A stretch of DNA of 64,000 nucleotides from Bacilli bacterium (GCA_017617065.1 JAFZWP010000010.1:1-64000), one strand, 5' to 3'; shown: positions 1-7,538, numbered from the stretch's first letter. Notes: generated by a model from the sequence alone, not told the origin. A program made the numbers and translations.

Positions 1-1
1 C

Positions 2-160
2 GATGTAACTACAGATGGTAAAAGGAAAATAATTTTAGAAGAAGCAAAAGATAAATCTAAAAAGAAATCATCTAAATCTAAAGATGTATCTACATATGAT
101 TATGCTCATCATGGTAAAAGAGATAAATTAGAATCTAAATCTAAAAAGAAAAAGAAATAA
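2..160 (+). CDS. C-terminal end of an unidentified protein with a Lys/Ser-rich tail (partial)
   Basis: Reading frame 2 is open from the window edge to a TAA at 158-160, giving 52 residues. The end is strongly basic (runs such as KSKKKSSKSK and a final KSKKKKK). A short stretch before the tail (DGKRKIILEEA) could be the last strand of an S1-type RNA-binding domain. A lysine-rich tail after an S1 domain is seen in RNase R of Firmicutes, so RNase R is one possibility, but too little is present to name it. A terminator hairpin follows directly, which supports this being a real gene end. Confidence 0.55.
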   Translation, partial: DVTTDGKRKIILEEAKDKSKKKSSKSKDVSTYDYAHHGKRDKLESKSKKKKK

Positions 161-187
161 GCATAAGTTTAAAACTTATGCTTTTTT
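161..187. terminator. Bidirectional intrinsic terminator
   Basis: An inverted repeat (GCATAAGT pairing with ACTTATGC, 5-base AT loop) is followed on plus by TTTTTT. It begins one base after the stop of the partial plus-strand gene. On minus the same hairpin lies just past the stop of the RhuM-like gene and is followed by a T-rich stretch, so it probably serves both convergent genes. Confidence 0.8.
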
Positions 188-189
188 CT

Positions 190-1071
190 TTATATCTTTG
201 TTAATAAAATATCTATTAATTCTTTATCCAATTCATTAATCGAAAATATCTTCTTTCCTAAATCTTTTATCGATGCTCCTAAATGATATAGTTTATATTT
301 ATCTATTATTATAAATCTATCATGTACTTTAAATGTATTAATTATTTTTAAATTATTATATTGTTTATTAAATGTATTAATATCTATATCTTTTATTTTA
401 GATGTATTTATATTTGTATATATAATTACTTTAATATCTTTTTTCTTAAATACTAATCTATCTAAAATTGATCTATCTATATAATTATCTATAATTATTA
501 TTTCTTCTTTAGCTTTTTCAAAGATACTTTGTATTAATGTATATGCATCGTAAAATTGGCCGTTAAAAAATAGTTTATCTAATCCATATTCTTTATCAAA
601 TACTTTATCTTCTATCTTTAATAATCTATCATTTATACTTACTACTTCATTTCTTAGCTCTATATAGTTTTCATTAGATACTACTACTCTATTTTCATTG
701 ATGGCATAACCATTAAGCAAATATTGCTTTAAAGTAGAGTTTGCCCACCTTCTAAATATAATTCCTCGTTTTGATTTTACTCTATAGCCAACCGATATAA
801 TCATATCAAGGTTGTAAATCTTCACATTACGTGTAACTGTTCTGTTTCCTTCCTTTTGAACTTGTTCCAAAATGGAACAAGTTGAATTATCCAACTCTTT
901 TTCTTTTATAATATTAGCAATGTGTTTAATTATTGCAGGACGATTTACATCAAAAAGTAATGCCATTTCCTCGGGTCTAAGCCATATAGTATCTTCGTCA
1001 GGCGACACTCTAACATCCAATTCCAATCCCTCATCTTTAAACTTTACAATTTCATAATTCTTTTCATTCAT
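190..1071 (-). CDS. RhuM-family protein fused to a C-terminal PLD-like domain
   Basis: A 293-residue cytoplasmic protein. The N-terminal ~130 residues match the Virulence_RhuM family: a wHTH-like start (IWLRPEEMALLFDVNR) and the signature SVGYRVKSKRG followed by FRRWAN and LLNGYAIN. A short linker with coiled-coil potential follows. The C-terminal ~120 residues look like a half phospholipase-D fold: IIIIDNYID, then HDRFIIID (an HxRxxxxD version of HxKxxxxD), then YHLGASIKDLGKK. The start at 1071 is preferred over the ATG at 1092 because GGAG lies 11 bases upstream of it. The gene stands alone between two terminators. RhuM proteins are often found near mobile DNA, but their function is not established. 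A nuclease or nucleotide-binding role for the PLD-like part is an inference. A relative with the same C-terminus lies at 58509-59480. Confidence 0.85.
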   Translation of the reverse strand: MNEKNYEIVKFKDEGLELDVRVSPDEDTIWLRPEEMALLFDVNRPAIIKHIANIIKEKELDNSTCSILEQVQKEGNRTVTRNVKIYNLDMIISVGYRVKSKRGIIFRRWANSTLKQYLLNGYAINENRVVVSNENYIELRNEVVSINDRLLKIEDKVFDKEYGLDKLFFNGQFYDAYTLIQSIFEKAKEEIIIIDNYIDRSILDRLVFKKKDIKVIIYTNINTSKIKDIDINTFNKQYNNLKIINTFKVHDRFIIIDKYKLYHLGASIKDLGKKIFSINELDKELIDILLTKI

Positions 1072-1092
1072 TATTAATCCCACTCCTTCCAT

Positions 1093-1160
1093 AAAAAAAA
1101 GAAATTAATCGCATAAAGATCAATCATATATATAATTAACCTTCACGCAATTAATTTCTT
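1093..1160 (-). terminator. Intrinsic terminator of the nrdG2-threonine aldolase pair
   Basis: Positions 1147-1160 pair with 1099-1112 to give a 14-bp stem with one G-U pair and a ~34-base AT-rich loop. It is followed on minus by eight T. It lies 20 bases past the threonine aldolase stop. Confidence 0.85.
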
Positions 1161-1180
1161 ATTAATTTTAAAATTTTATA

Positions 1181-2200
1181 TTATTTAATATGTTTTAAAT
1201 AATTATAAACTTCATCTATATCTTCTATTTTAGTATTGAATGATGTCACAAATCTAACAACAGAGTAGCCACCTTGTTTACTCCATAGTTCGCATCCAAA
1301 TGCTTCAATTATTTTATTTGCTAAAGAATTATTAACCTTTACAAATAATTGATTAGTATAAACAGGATCAACATCTAATTTTAGGCTAACTAACTTTTCA
1401 TATAAAAGTTTTGCCATATTGTTAGCATTCTTAGCAATTTTAAAATACAAATTATCTTTTAGTATTGCTTCAAATTGAATACCACTAATAAATCCTTTAG
1501 CAAGCATTGCTCCTTTGTTTTTAATTTGGTATCTAAAATCAGCTTGTAAATCTTTATTAGTAATTACTAATGCTTCACCAAACATAAGCCCGTTTTTAGT
1601 TCCACCTAAATAAAAAGCATCACAGTTTTTAGCTAAATCTTGGCTAGTTAAATCATTATCATCACTCATAAGCGCACAAGCAAGTCTAGCTCCATCCACA
1701 AATAAATATAGGCCATTATCTTTACAATAATTGTAAATTGCTTCAATTTCAGATTTTGAATAGATTGTTCCAATCTCAGTTGAATTAGAAATATAAACTA
1801 GTTTAGGTTTTACCATATGCTCATCTGAGTGGTATTTAATAACTTTTTCGATATCATCAACTGATATTTTACCATCCCTACCGTCTACTGTATAAATTTT
1901 ATGCCCAGTAGCTTCAACCGCTCCCGTTTCATGAACATTAATATGACCAGTTTTAACTGCAACAGTCGCTTCATAATCTTTTAAGACATAAGATATAAAA
2001 GTTAGGTTAGTTTGCGTTCCGCCCACTAAAAAATGGACATCCGCATTAGGGCAGTTAAACATATCCTTAATCATCTTAGATGCATTAAGGCTATGTTCAT
2101 CAAGGCCGTATCCTACAAACTGTTGCTCTTTATTTTCAAGTAAAGCAGCCAATACAGCCTCATGAGCAACTTCACAATAATCATTTCTAAATTTATGCAT
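1181..2200 (-). CDS. Low-specificity L-threonine aldolase (PLP-dependent)
   Basis: A 339-residue fold-type I PLP enzyme of the beta-eliminating lyase/threonine aldolase family, which splits L-threonine or allo-threonine into glycine and acetaldehyde. Visible landmarks are the start FRNDYCEVAHEAVLAAL, the PLP-stacking region GHINVHETGAVE, the PLP-binding Asp in LFVDGARLACAL, and the Schiff-base lysine in YLGGTKNG. Length and motif order are normal for the family. It starts one base after the nrdG2-like gene ends, so the two are probably co-transcribed and stop at the strong terminator downstream. Other amino-acid lyases of the same fold are less likely because the FRNDY and GGTKNG motifs fit threonine aldolase closely. 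Confidence 0.92.
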   Translation of the reverse strand: MHKFRNDYCEVAHEAVLAALLENKEQQFVGYGLDEHSLNASKMIKDMFNCPNADVHFLVGGTQTNLTFISYVLKDYEATVAVKTGHINVHETGAVEATGHKIYTVDGRDGKISVDDIEKVIKYHSDEHMVKPKLVYISNSTEIGTIYSKSEIEAIYNYCKDNGLYLFVDGARLACALMSDDNDLTSQDLAKNCDAFYLGGTKNGLMFGEALVITNKDLQADFRYQIKNKGAMLAKGFISGIQFEAILKDNLYFKIAKNANNMAKLLYEKLVSLKLDVDPVYTNQLFVKVNNSLANKIIEAFGCELWSKQGGYSVVRFVTSFNTKIEDIDEVYNYLKHIK

Positions 2201-2201
2201 A

Positions 2202-2897
2202 TTAATAGCCTCTCAAATTTACATCATTTAAGTCTTTTCTTAATATTTCTAAGTACTTATTTGCGTCTTCTAATTTAACTTCGTGTAAACCTTGTTCTAT
2301 ACAATACTTTGAATCTTTAAACTTTTGTAAATAATACCTTCTAGCTCCTTTTAACATCTTAGCAATTTCTATAAAGTCAGCTTCTTGGTGTAACTCATTT
2401 ACAATTGTAGTTCTAAATTCGTAGTCCACATGGCCTTCAAGAAGATAATTAATGCTTTCCTTTACTTTATCTAATAATTTAGGATCATCTTTACCAATAG
2501 TTTTTGCGTAATTTGTATAAGAATTCTTAACATCCATCGCTACATAATCAACTAATCCTTCTTCAACTAGTTCTTTAAGCATCTTTGGATTAGTTCCATT
2601 AGTATCAAGTTTAGTAATAAAGCCCATATCTTTAAATAGTTTAAAATAGTCTTTTAAATCATTATAAAGAGTTGGTTCTCCTCCTGTTATACAAACAGCA
2701 TCAACCATTTTACGTCTTAGAGTCAAATAATCCACTACTTCACTAAAAGGTAATTCTTGATTTAAGCTAGCATTTAACACTAAGGAAGAATTATGACAAA
2801 ATGGGCATGCGAAATTACAACCACCTGTAAAGATTGTACAAGTGATTTTGCCATCAAAATCAACTAATGATAATTTTTCCATTCCATAAATTTTCAT
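2202..2897 (-). CDS. Anaerobic ribonucleotide reductase activating protein, NrdG2-type radical SAM
   Basis: A 231-residue radical SAM enzyme. The [4Fe-4S] motif is in GCNFACPFCHN (CxxxCxxC), followed by the SAM-binding ITGGEPT. The opening KIYGMEKLSLVDFDGKI is typical of the NrdG2 branch, which is longer than classical NrdG. It is expected to generate the glycyl radical on the anaerobic class III ribonucleotide reductase. The partner nrdD is not in this window. AGGAGG lies five bases before the ATG. Activation of another glycyl-radical enzyme is possible, but the motif set fits NrdG2 best. Confidence 0.88.
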   Translation of the reverse strand: MKIYGMEKLSLVDFDGKITCTIFTGGCNFACPFCHNSSLVLNASLNQELPFSEVVDYLTLRRKMVDAVCITGGEPTLYNDLKDYFKLFKDMGFITKLDTNGTNPKMLKELVEEGLVDYVAMDVKNSYTNYAKTIGKDDPKLLDKVKESINYLLEGHVDYEFRTTIVNELHQEADFIEIAKMLKGARRYYLQKFKDSKYCIEQGLHEVKLEDANKYLEILRKDLNDVNLRGY

Positions 2898-2913
2898 ATA
2901 TTCCTCCTAAAAC

Positions 2914-2941
2914 TATAAGACATTCCGAAGAATGTCTTATA
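2914..2941 (-). terminator. Hairpin with a UUCG loop between fba and nrdG2
   Basis: A perfect 12-bp stem pairs 2914-2925 with 2930-2941. Read on minus the loop is TTCG closed by C-G, an unusually stable tetraloop. It starts 9 bases after the fba stop. The T-tract on minus is weak (TAGTTTTA), so it may end only part of the fba transcripts and let the rest run into nrdG2. Confidence 0.7.
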
Positions 2942-2950
2942 AATCATCTA

Positions 2951-3934
2951 TTATGCTTTATTATCGCAACCAAGTACTGCTACGATCTTATGTTTAACAG
3001 TTTCACGAACATAATCTCTACCGTCTTTTAGATATTGACGTGGATCGAAATGATCTGGATGTTCATCGAAATGTTTTCTAATAGCAGCTGTCATTCCTAA
3101 ACGTAAATCTGAGTCGATATTGATCTTACATACACTACGTTTTGCAGCTTCTCTCAATTGATCTTCAGGAATTCCAATTGCATCTGGCATCTTTCCACCA
3201 TGTTCGTTAATAATCTTAACATATTCTTGAGGAACAGAGCTTGATCCATGTAATACGATAGGGAATCCAGGTAATCTTCTAGATACTTCTTCTAAGATAT
3301 CAAGTCTTAGTGCTGGAGGTACTAAGATACCATCTTTATTTCTTGTGCATTGTTCAGCTTTGAATTTATAAGCACCATGGCTAGTTCCAATAGCGATAGC
3401 TAGGCTATCAACACCAGTTCTAGTTACGAAATCTTGAACTTGTTCAGGATCAGTATAACTTGATTTACCAAATTCAACTTTTACATCATCTTCTACTCCG
3501 GCAAGTGTACCAAGTTCTGCTTCAACTGTAATATAACGGCCACGTGCTTTAACATCGTGAGCATATTCGCAAACTTTCTTAGTTACTTCTACGTTTTCTT
3601 CATATGGATGACCAGAATAGTCAATCATAACTGAAGTGAATCCATCATCGATACAAGCTTTACATAATTCAAAACTATCACCGTGGTCTAAATGCAAAGC
3701 GATTGGAAGATCTGGGAAGTTTTCGCAAGCAGCTTTAACCATATGGATTAAATAACGAGAGTTAGCATATTTTCTTGCTCCACTTGATACTTGTAGAATT
3801 ACTGGGGCATTTAAGCTTCCTGCAGCTTCAGTAATTGCTTGAACGATTTCCATATTGTTTACATTGAATGCACCAATGGCATAACCGCCTTTATAAGCTT
3901 TTTCAAACATTTCTTTTGTGTTTACTAATGGCAT
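2951..3934 (-). CDS. fba: Class II fructose-1,6-bisphosphate aldolase
   Basis: A 327-residue zinc-dependent glycolytic enzyme that splits fructose-1,6-bisphosphate into DHAP and glyceraldehyde-3-phosphate. Class II signs are the zinc/catalytic segment ALHLDHGDSFELC, the glutamate motif VEAELGTLAGVEDDV, the zinc-binding histidine region IGTSHGAYKF, the glycine/serine phosphate loop VLHGSSSVP, and KINIDSDLR. The extra loops and the C-terminal DPRQYLKDGRDYV place it in the longer class II subgroup. The second ATG (3934) is preferred because GAGG lies nine bases upstream of it and only three bases before the first ATG (3940). It has its own promoter at 3977-4005. Confidence 0.96.
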   Translation of the reverse strand: MPLVNTKEMFEKAYKGGYAIGAFNVNNMEIVQAITEAAGSLNAPVILQVSSGARKYANSRYLIHMVKAACENFPDLPIALHLDHGDSFELCKACIDDGFTSVMIDYSGHPYEENVEVTKKVCEYAHDVKARGRYITVEAELGTLAGVEDDVKVEFGKSSYTDPEQVQDFVTRTGVDSLAIAIGTSHGAYKFKAEQCTRNKDGILVPPALRLDILEEVSRRLPGFPIVLHGSSSVPQEYVKIINEHGGKMPDAIGIPEDQLREAAKRSVCKINIDSDLRLGMTAAIRKHFDEHPDHFDPRQYLKDGRDYVRETVKHKIVAVLGCDNKA

Positions 3935-3976
3935 AATCATTTACCTCTTTTCTTCATTAATATTCACTACTATTCC

Positions 3977-4005
3977 ATTATACATTAACAAATTTACAAA
4001 TTCAA
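3977..4005 (-). promoter_or_regulatory. Sigma-A-type promoter of fba
   Basis: On minus, TTGAAT (4000-4005) and TATAAT (3977-3982) are separated by exactly 17 bases and lie about 40 bases upstream of the start codon. Confidence 0.8.
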
Positions 4006-4017
4006 TTTATATGATAA

Positions 4018-4953
4018 TTATTTATTTTCTTCTTTTTCAGCTTTTAGAGCTTCACGATAAGATAATTCAAGTTGTTTGAATGGAACTTTAATACCATTTT
4101 CTTTAAAGGCTGCATATACTTGTTCGATTAGATCAAATCTAACACCCCAATAATCATCACCTTTAACCCAAACTCTACCTGTAACTTTTAAGCTAGCTTC
4201 ACCCCATTCAGTAACACGAGCAAATGGAGCTGGATCTTTTAATACAAGTTCGTGCTTGCTTGCTACTTCTTTAATAATCTCTTCAGCTTTCATAAAGTCA
4301 GCTTTATAATCAACCGAAAAATCAATATCCACACGACGTGTTGGAAGTTTTGAGTAATTGATAACATTTCCACCAATTAAAGCACCATTTGGGATCATTA
4401 CTTCTTTATTATCTACTGTTACTAACATTGTATAGAATAAATGAATATCATCAACTCTGCCCATTACGCCTTGACATTCAATAAAGTCATCAACTCTAAA
4501 TGGTCTCATAATTAAAATTAAGAATCCACCAGCAAAATTAGATAACGCTCCTTGAACCGCTAAGCCAATTCCTAGTCCAGCAGCTGTAAATAAACCTACA
4601 ATACTTGTTGTATCAATTCCTAAACATCCAACAGCAATGATTATTAATAAGACTTTAATACCTTTATTAGTTAAATGATATACAGTCTTAGTAACTGTTT
4701 TATCACGGTTCTTCTTTTCCATTCTTTTCTTTATTGTCTTAGTAATGATATCTACAATCTTACATAGAATGAATAGAATAATTAAAACAGCTAAGACTTC
4801 CATGGCTTTAATTAAGAAAATTTGCAGTCCACGTGACTCGATTTGTTGGATAAAGCCGAAATTAAACATCTCATCAATAGCATTAAGTTGGTAACCGCTT
4901 GCTACACTTTCTTCTAAAACTTCACCTTCTACTTCATCAGCTAAAAATAACAT
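4018..4953 (-). CDS. Small-conductance mechanosensitive channel, MscS family
   Basis: A 311-residue membrane channel that opens under membrane tension on osmotic downshock. Three membrane segments are visible, at about residues 45-68, 100-118 and 121-150. The last is the Gly/Ala-rich pore helix (GLFTAAGLGIGLAVQGALSN), followed by RPFRVDDFIE and the beta domain with VMIPNGALIGGNVINYS, both typical of MscS. The charged C-terminal tail is cytoplasmic. It lies 11 bases after rsmI and is probably expressed from the rsmI promoter. Confidence 0.93.
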   Translation of the reverse strand: MLFLADEVEGEVLEESVASGYQLNAIDEMFNFGFIQQIESRGLQIFLIKAMEVLAVLIILFILCKIVDIITKTIKKRMEKKNRDKTVTKTVYHLTNKGIKVLLIIIAVGCLGIDTTSIVGLFTAAGLGIGLAVQGALSNFAGGFLILIMRPFRVDDFIECQGVMGRVDDIHLFYTMLVTVDNKEVMIPNGALIGGNVINYSKLPTRRVDIDFSVDYKADFMKAEEIIKEVASKHELVLKDPAPFARVTEWGEASLKVTGRVWVKGDDYWGVRFDLIEQVYAAFKENGIKVPFKQLELSYREALKAEKEENK

Positions 4954-4964
4954 AATTTATCCTC

Positions 4965-5786
4965 CTATTTATTAATAACTTCTCTATATACATCACTTTT
5001 TGAAATACCCCGGTCACTAGCTACTTTTTTCATAGCCGTCTTTGATTCAATTCCTTGATCTAGATAATATTTATAATGATCAAAAATATCTAAACTATTT
5101 AAATTATTAGTAATTGTATCGATTTTAGCCCCTTCAATTATTAATACCATCTCACCTTTAAGTTCTAAATTTTGGTCAATAATTTCACTCACATGACCTC
5201 TAATATATTTTTCATATTTTTTAGTCAAGTCTTTAGCGATACACATATATCTATCACCAAATATATCAAGAATTACTTTTAAAGTCTCATCGATTCTATG
5301 AGGTGATTCATAAAAGATTAAAGTATTTTTAAAATCAACTAATTCTTCTAATTCTTTAATCTTTTGATTTAAATCATGATTTAAAAAGCCATAAAAATAA
5401 AACTTGTCACAAGGTAGGCCGCTACTTACTAGGGCAGTAAGGCTAGCTGTAGGACCTGGGATCGTAGTTACATCAATTCCTTCCTCTATCGCCCTTTTAC
5501 AAACCAAATATCCAGGATCAGAAATTCCTGGGTATCCTGCATCACTAACTAAAGCAATATTTAAGCCTTCTTTTATCTCTTTTATGATTTCTAAACTCTT
5601 TTTATCTTCATTAAACATATGATAACTTTTAAGAACTTTATGAATATCATAATGGCTAAGTAGAATCCTAGTGTTTCTTGTATCTTCACAATATATATGA
5701 TCTACATTTTTTAGCACTTCTAAAGCTCTTAAGTTCATATCATCTAGGTTACCAATCGGTGTTGGTATTAAATATAGTTTTCCCAT
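4965..5786 (-). CDS. rsmI: 16S rRNA (cytidine-1402-2'-O)-methyltransferase RsmI
   Basis: A 273-residue member of the tetrapyrrole methylase superfamily that 2'-O-methylates C1402 in the decoding centre of 16S rRNA. The landmark motifs are in order: LIPTPIGNLDDMNLRAL, CEDTRNTRILLSHY, SDAGYPGISDPGYLV, PGPTASLTALVSSGLP and FYESPHRI. Length is normal. The start has GAGGTAG about seven bases upstream, and a clear promoter precedes the gene. Confidence 0.96.
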   Translation of the reverse strand: MGKLYLIPTPIGNLDDMNLRALEVLKNVDHIYCEDTRNTRILLSHYDIHKVLKSYHMFNEDKKSLEIIKEIKEGLNIALVSDAGYPGISDPGYLVCKRAIEEGIDVTTIPGPTASLTALVSSGLPCDKFYFYGFLNHDLNQKIKELEELVDFKNTLIFYESPHRIDETLKVILDIFGDRYMCIAKDLTKKYEKYIRGHVSEIIDQNLELKGEMVLIIEGAKIDTITNNLNSLDIFDHYKYYLDQGIESKTAMKKVASDRGISKSDVYREVINK

Positions 5787-5806
5787 AAAACTACCTCTAC
5801 TTTTCG

Positions 5807-5835
5807 ATTATATCATACTATTTGCTTATCTTCAA
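5807..5835 (-). promoter_or_regulatory. Sigma-A-type promoter of rsmI-mscS
   Basis: TTGAAG (5830-5835) and TATAAT (5807-5812) on minus, with 17-base spacing. The predicted transcript starts about 15 bases before the rsmI start codon. Confidence 0.8.
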
Positions 5836-5974
5836 ACAAATATAGCCATTATAGTTCTTAATTTAAAACCTTGTTTTTAGAAAGCAGATTAATTACTAAT
5901 TTTACTAATCAAAAAGCATTATAGCCAAAATTTTACGGCAATTTAGGTATATTTTTGATGTATTAAAGCATAAA

Positions 5975-6004
5975 TATGACTTTTTTTTATAAACATGTTA
6001 TAAT
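5975..6004 (+). promoter_or_regulatory. Promoter of the YwaF-like gene
   Basis: TATAAT at 5999-6004 with TATGAC at 5975-5980 (18-base spacing), about 35 bases before the start codon. The rest of the 251-base gap between rsmI and this gene (5787-6037) holds AT-rich sequence and no gene that I can see. Confidence 0.65.
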
Positions 6005-6037
6005 GGCTTATCTAATTAGATTTTGAGGTAAATATTT

Positions 6038-6817
6038 ATGTTTAAAGAGTTTTTTGGATATGGTGGATACACTAGAGAACCTGAAGGAGCCTATTCTTGG
6101 CAACATCTACTATTTGTAGGGATAGTAACACTTATTATGATTGGGCTAGCAATCTTTTTAGGACTAAGGAACAGGCAAAAAGATGATGCCACTAAAAATA
6201 AAGTCTTAGTATACTCAGCAATATTAATTGATGGTTTTGAATTATTAAAACTAATAATATTCGCAACTCGTGCCCATTCAATTGCTACCCTTCGTACAAG
6301 TTTACCTTTATTCTTATGTAGCATCCAATTAATCACTATTCCAATTGCTGCTTTTTCTAAAGGTAGAATGAAAGAAGCGGCGATGGATTTTGTAGTATTA
6401 TTTGGAATATTAGGCGGAATCGCTGGAACCATTGGGGCAGCCCAAAACTATAATGCTTATCCAGTACTTGCCTTTGATAATATTGTTAGTGCTATCACTC
6501 ATAATATTTCGGCTTTCACTGGTTTATACATAATAATAGTAGGATTGCTTACTTTAAAGAAAGAAAATGCTTGGATTGTGGGAAGTATATTATTAATATT
6601 TGTTGCGCTAGCATTACTTTTCAATCAACTACTTGATTACAATTATATGTTCTTACGTAGCCATGATGGTACACCTTATGTAATTTTCTATAATATGGTT
6701 AAAGGAAACGAAACTTTATATCCATTAACTGTTATATTTGCATTTTATATTTATATGGCAATATTCTATGTAGTATTCCATTTAATAAAGAACAATAAAG
6801 AAAAGAAAGCTTCATAA
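6038..6817 (+). CDS. YwaF/TMEM164-like integral membrane protein
   Basis: A 259-residue protein with about seven hydrophobic helices and a short charged C-terminus (KNNKEKKAS). The start FGYGG..EPEGAYSWQHLLFVGIVT and the internal RTSLPLFLCSIQLITIP fit the YwaF family (TIGR02206-like; TMEM164 is the eukaryotic relative). The conserved LPLFLC helix and the later NYMFLRSHDGTP loop are typical of that family. The function in bacteria is unknown to me. GAGG lies nine bases before the ATG, and the gene ends in a strong terminator shared with the convergent toxin gene. Confidence 0.82.
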   Translation: MFKEFFGYGGYTREPEGAYSWQHLLFVGIVTLIMIGLAIFLGLRNRQKDDATKNKVLVYSAILIDGFELLKLIIFATRAHSIATLRTSLPLFLCSIQLITIPIAAFSKGRMKEAAMDFVVLFGILGGIAGTIGAAQNYNAYPVLAFDNIVSAITHNISAFTGLYIIIVGLLTLKKENAWIVGSILLIFVALALLFNQLLDYNYMFLRSHDGTPYVIFYNMVKGNETLYPLTVIFAFYIYMAIFYVVFHLIKNNKEKKAS

Positions 6818-6833
6818 GAAGCTTTCTTTTTTA
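6803..6833. terminator. Bidirectional terminator between the YwaF-like gene and the toxin gene
   Basis: AAGAAAGCTT (6803-6812) pairs with AAGCTTTCTT (6819-6828) over a six-base loop, with a T-run on plus and an equivalent T-rich run on minus. It overlaps the end of the plus gene and touches the stop codon of the minus gene at 6834. Confidence 0.85.
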
Positions 6834-7291
6834 TTATTTCAATCCTAATTCCTTTTTATAATAATTTAGTGTTGAAAAAATATATGGTTTTGATTGATAC
6901 TCATTTAACCCACCATTTAAATACTTTTTATAATTATCATAATACCTTATAAACTTTTTCCTGATGAAGTAATGCTTTTGAGACAATTCAAGATACTCTT
7001 TGTTATCAATAATTGCATCATCACCCAATAGTTTTTCATCATCAACTAAAACAACTTTAGTAAAGTCCAATCCAGCGCAAGTGTTAGTATCTCTACCTGA
7101 ATTAATAAACTTGTATCCATATTTATGATTCATATTAGTTCGAAATGGAATTGCAAAAGTATGATCATCTATTCTTAAAAAAGCACAACATATGGTCTAT
7201 TAATCTTTTGTTCAAATTCTGAATATTCTGTTTCAGGGTATCTATTTTTAAAAGAATCACTAAGATATTTAATACTATACTTCCTGGTCAT
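6834..7291 (-). CDS. Type III toxin (ToxN/AbiQ superfamily, CptN/TenpN-like), interrupted by a one-base frameshift
   Basis: A start at 7291 (GGAG four bases upstream) opens a frame MTRKYSIKYLSD...EQKINRPYVVLF that stops at TAA in a run of six T (plus 7177-7182 is AAAAAA). The next frame continues as LRIDDHTFAIPFRTNMNHKYGYKF and runs to 6834. One more T would join them into 152 residues, the usual size of these endoribonucleases. The joined protein has the order seen in the family: a charged N-terminal helix, RPYVVL, the FAIPF segment at the place of the ToxN active-site P-L-S-S strand, a GLDFTKVV strand, and the late helix YFIRKKFIRYYDNYKKYL. In type III systems the toxin is a sequence-specific RNase held inactive by a repeat RNA made just upstream, which is what is found here. 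The frameshift may be real loss, slippage or a sequencing error. The downstream piece alone (6834-7133) looks like an anonymous 99-residue ORF. Confidence 0.8.
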
Positions 7292-7302
7292 ATTTCTCCA
7301 TA

Positions 7303-7333
7303 AATAAAACTCTCGTCATCCGAGAGTTTTATT
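7303..7333 (-). terminator. Terminator between antitoxin RNA and toxin gene
   Basis: A perfect 13-bp stem (7303-7315 with 7321-7333) around a five-base loop, followed on minus by a T-rich tract. It ends 12 bases before the toxin start codon. Type III loci have a leaky terminator at this point that sets the antitoxin-to-toxin ratio. Confidence 0.9.
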
Positions 7334-7337
7334 CAAA

Positions 7338-7411
7338 CGGGATTTCTTTATAGTGTTACCCTCGCACTTAGTCTTCTATCGGGATTTCTTTATAGTGTTA
7401 CCCTCGCACTT
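7338..7411 (-). repeat. Two tandem antitoxin repeats, 42-base period
   Basis: A 32-base sequence at 7338-7369 is repeated without mismatch at 7380-7411. The 10 bases between copies (7370-7379) complete a 42-base unit. On minus each copy reads AAGTGCGAGGGTAACAC and continues to an A-rich AAAGAAAT and CCCG. With two copies of the A-rich site, exactly one full 42-nt unit lies between them. The spacing is far too short for CRISPR spacers. Confidence 0.9.
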
Positions 7412-7420
7412 TGTAATTCC

Positions 7421-7449
7421 ATTTTATTTTATATTTACTATTTTGTCAA
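7421..7449 (-). promoter_or_regulatory. Strong promoter of the antitoxin RNA
   Basis: On minus, TTGACA (7444-7449, perfect -35) and TAAAAT (7421-7426) are separated by 17 bases. The predicted start is near 7414, three bases before the first repeat. The 90 bases between here and the fRMsr stop at 7539 hold only a weak inverted repeat. Confidence 0.85.
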
Positions 7450-7538
7450 GTGATAAAAGGCACATTTTAAAGTTTCCTATTCAGAAAGAAAAAGAGTCAT
7501 TTTTGCTTAAATGAATAGTCGTAAAGATTCCATTTTTC

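Larger units (their letters stand above)
7303..7414 (-). ncRNA. Type III antitoxin RNA (ToxI/CptI-like)
   Basis: A ~110-nt non-coding transcript is predicted from the promoter at 7421-7449 to the terminator hairpin ending at 7303. It holds two copies of a 32-base sequence with a 42-base period and no significant ORF. By analogy with ToxIN, AbiQ and CptIN, the toxin would cut the precursor at equivalent points in each repeat and be inhibited by the resulting pseudoknotted unit. Within a unit, GGG can pair with CCC and CTAT with ATAG in an interleaved (H-type pseudoknot) order. The stems are short and the fold is an inference. Confidence 0.8.

Noticed and set aside
190-1071. Prophage remnant
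   Set aside because: RhuM and ORF6N domains hint at phage, but no integrase, terminase or structural gene is near either protein.
5836-5960. A second promoter or small RNA before rsmI
   Set aside because: A TATAAT-like box is present but there is no acceptable -35, and no stable hairpin follows.
7338-7411. CRISPR array
   Set aside because: There are only two copies with a 10-base gap, no ~30-base spacers, no cas genes, and a promoter-terminator-toxin layout explains them better.
7470-7512. Extra terminator between fRMsr and the antitoxin promoter
   Set aside because: CTATTCA pairs with TGAATAG, but the loop is long, inner pairing is imperfect and no T-run follows, so it was not called.
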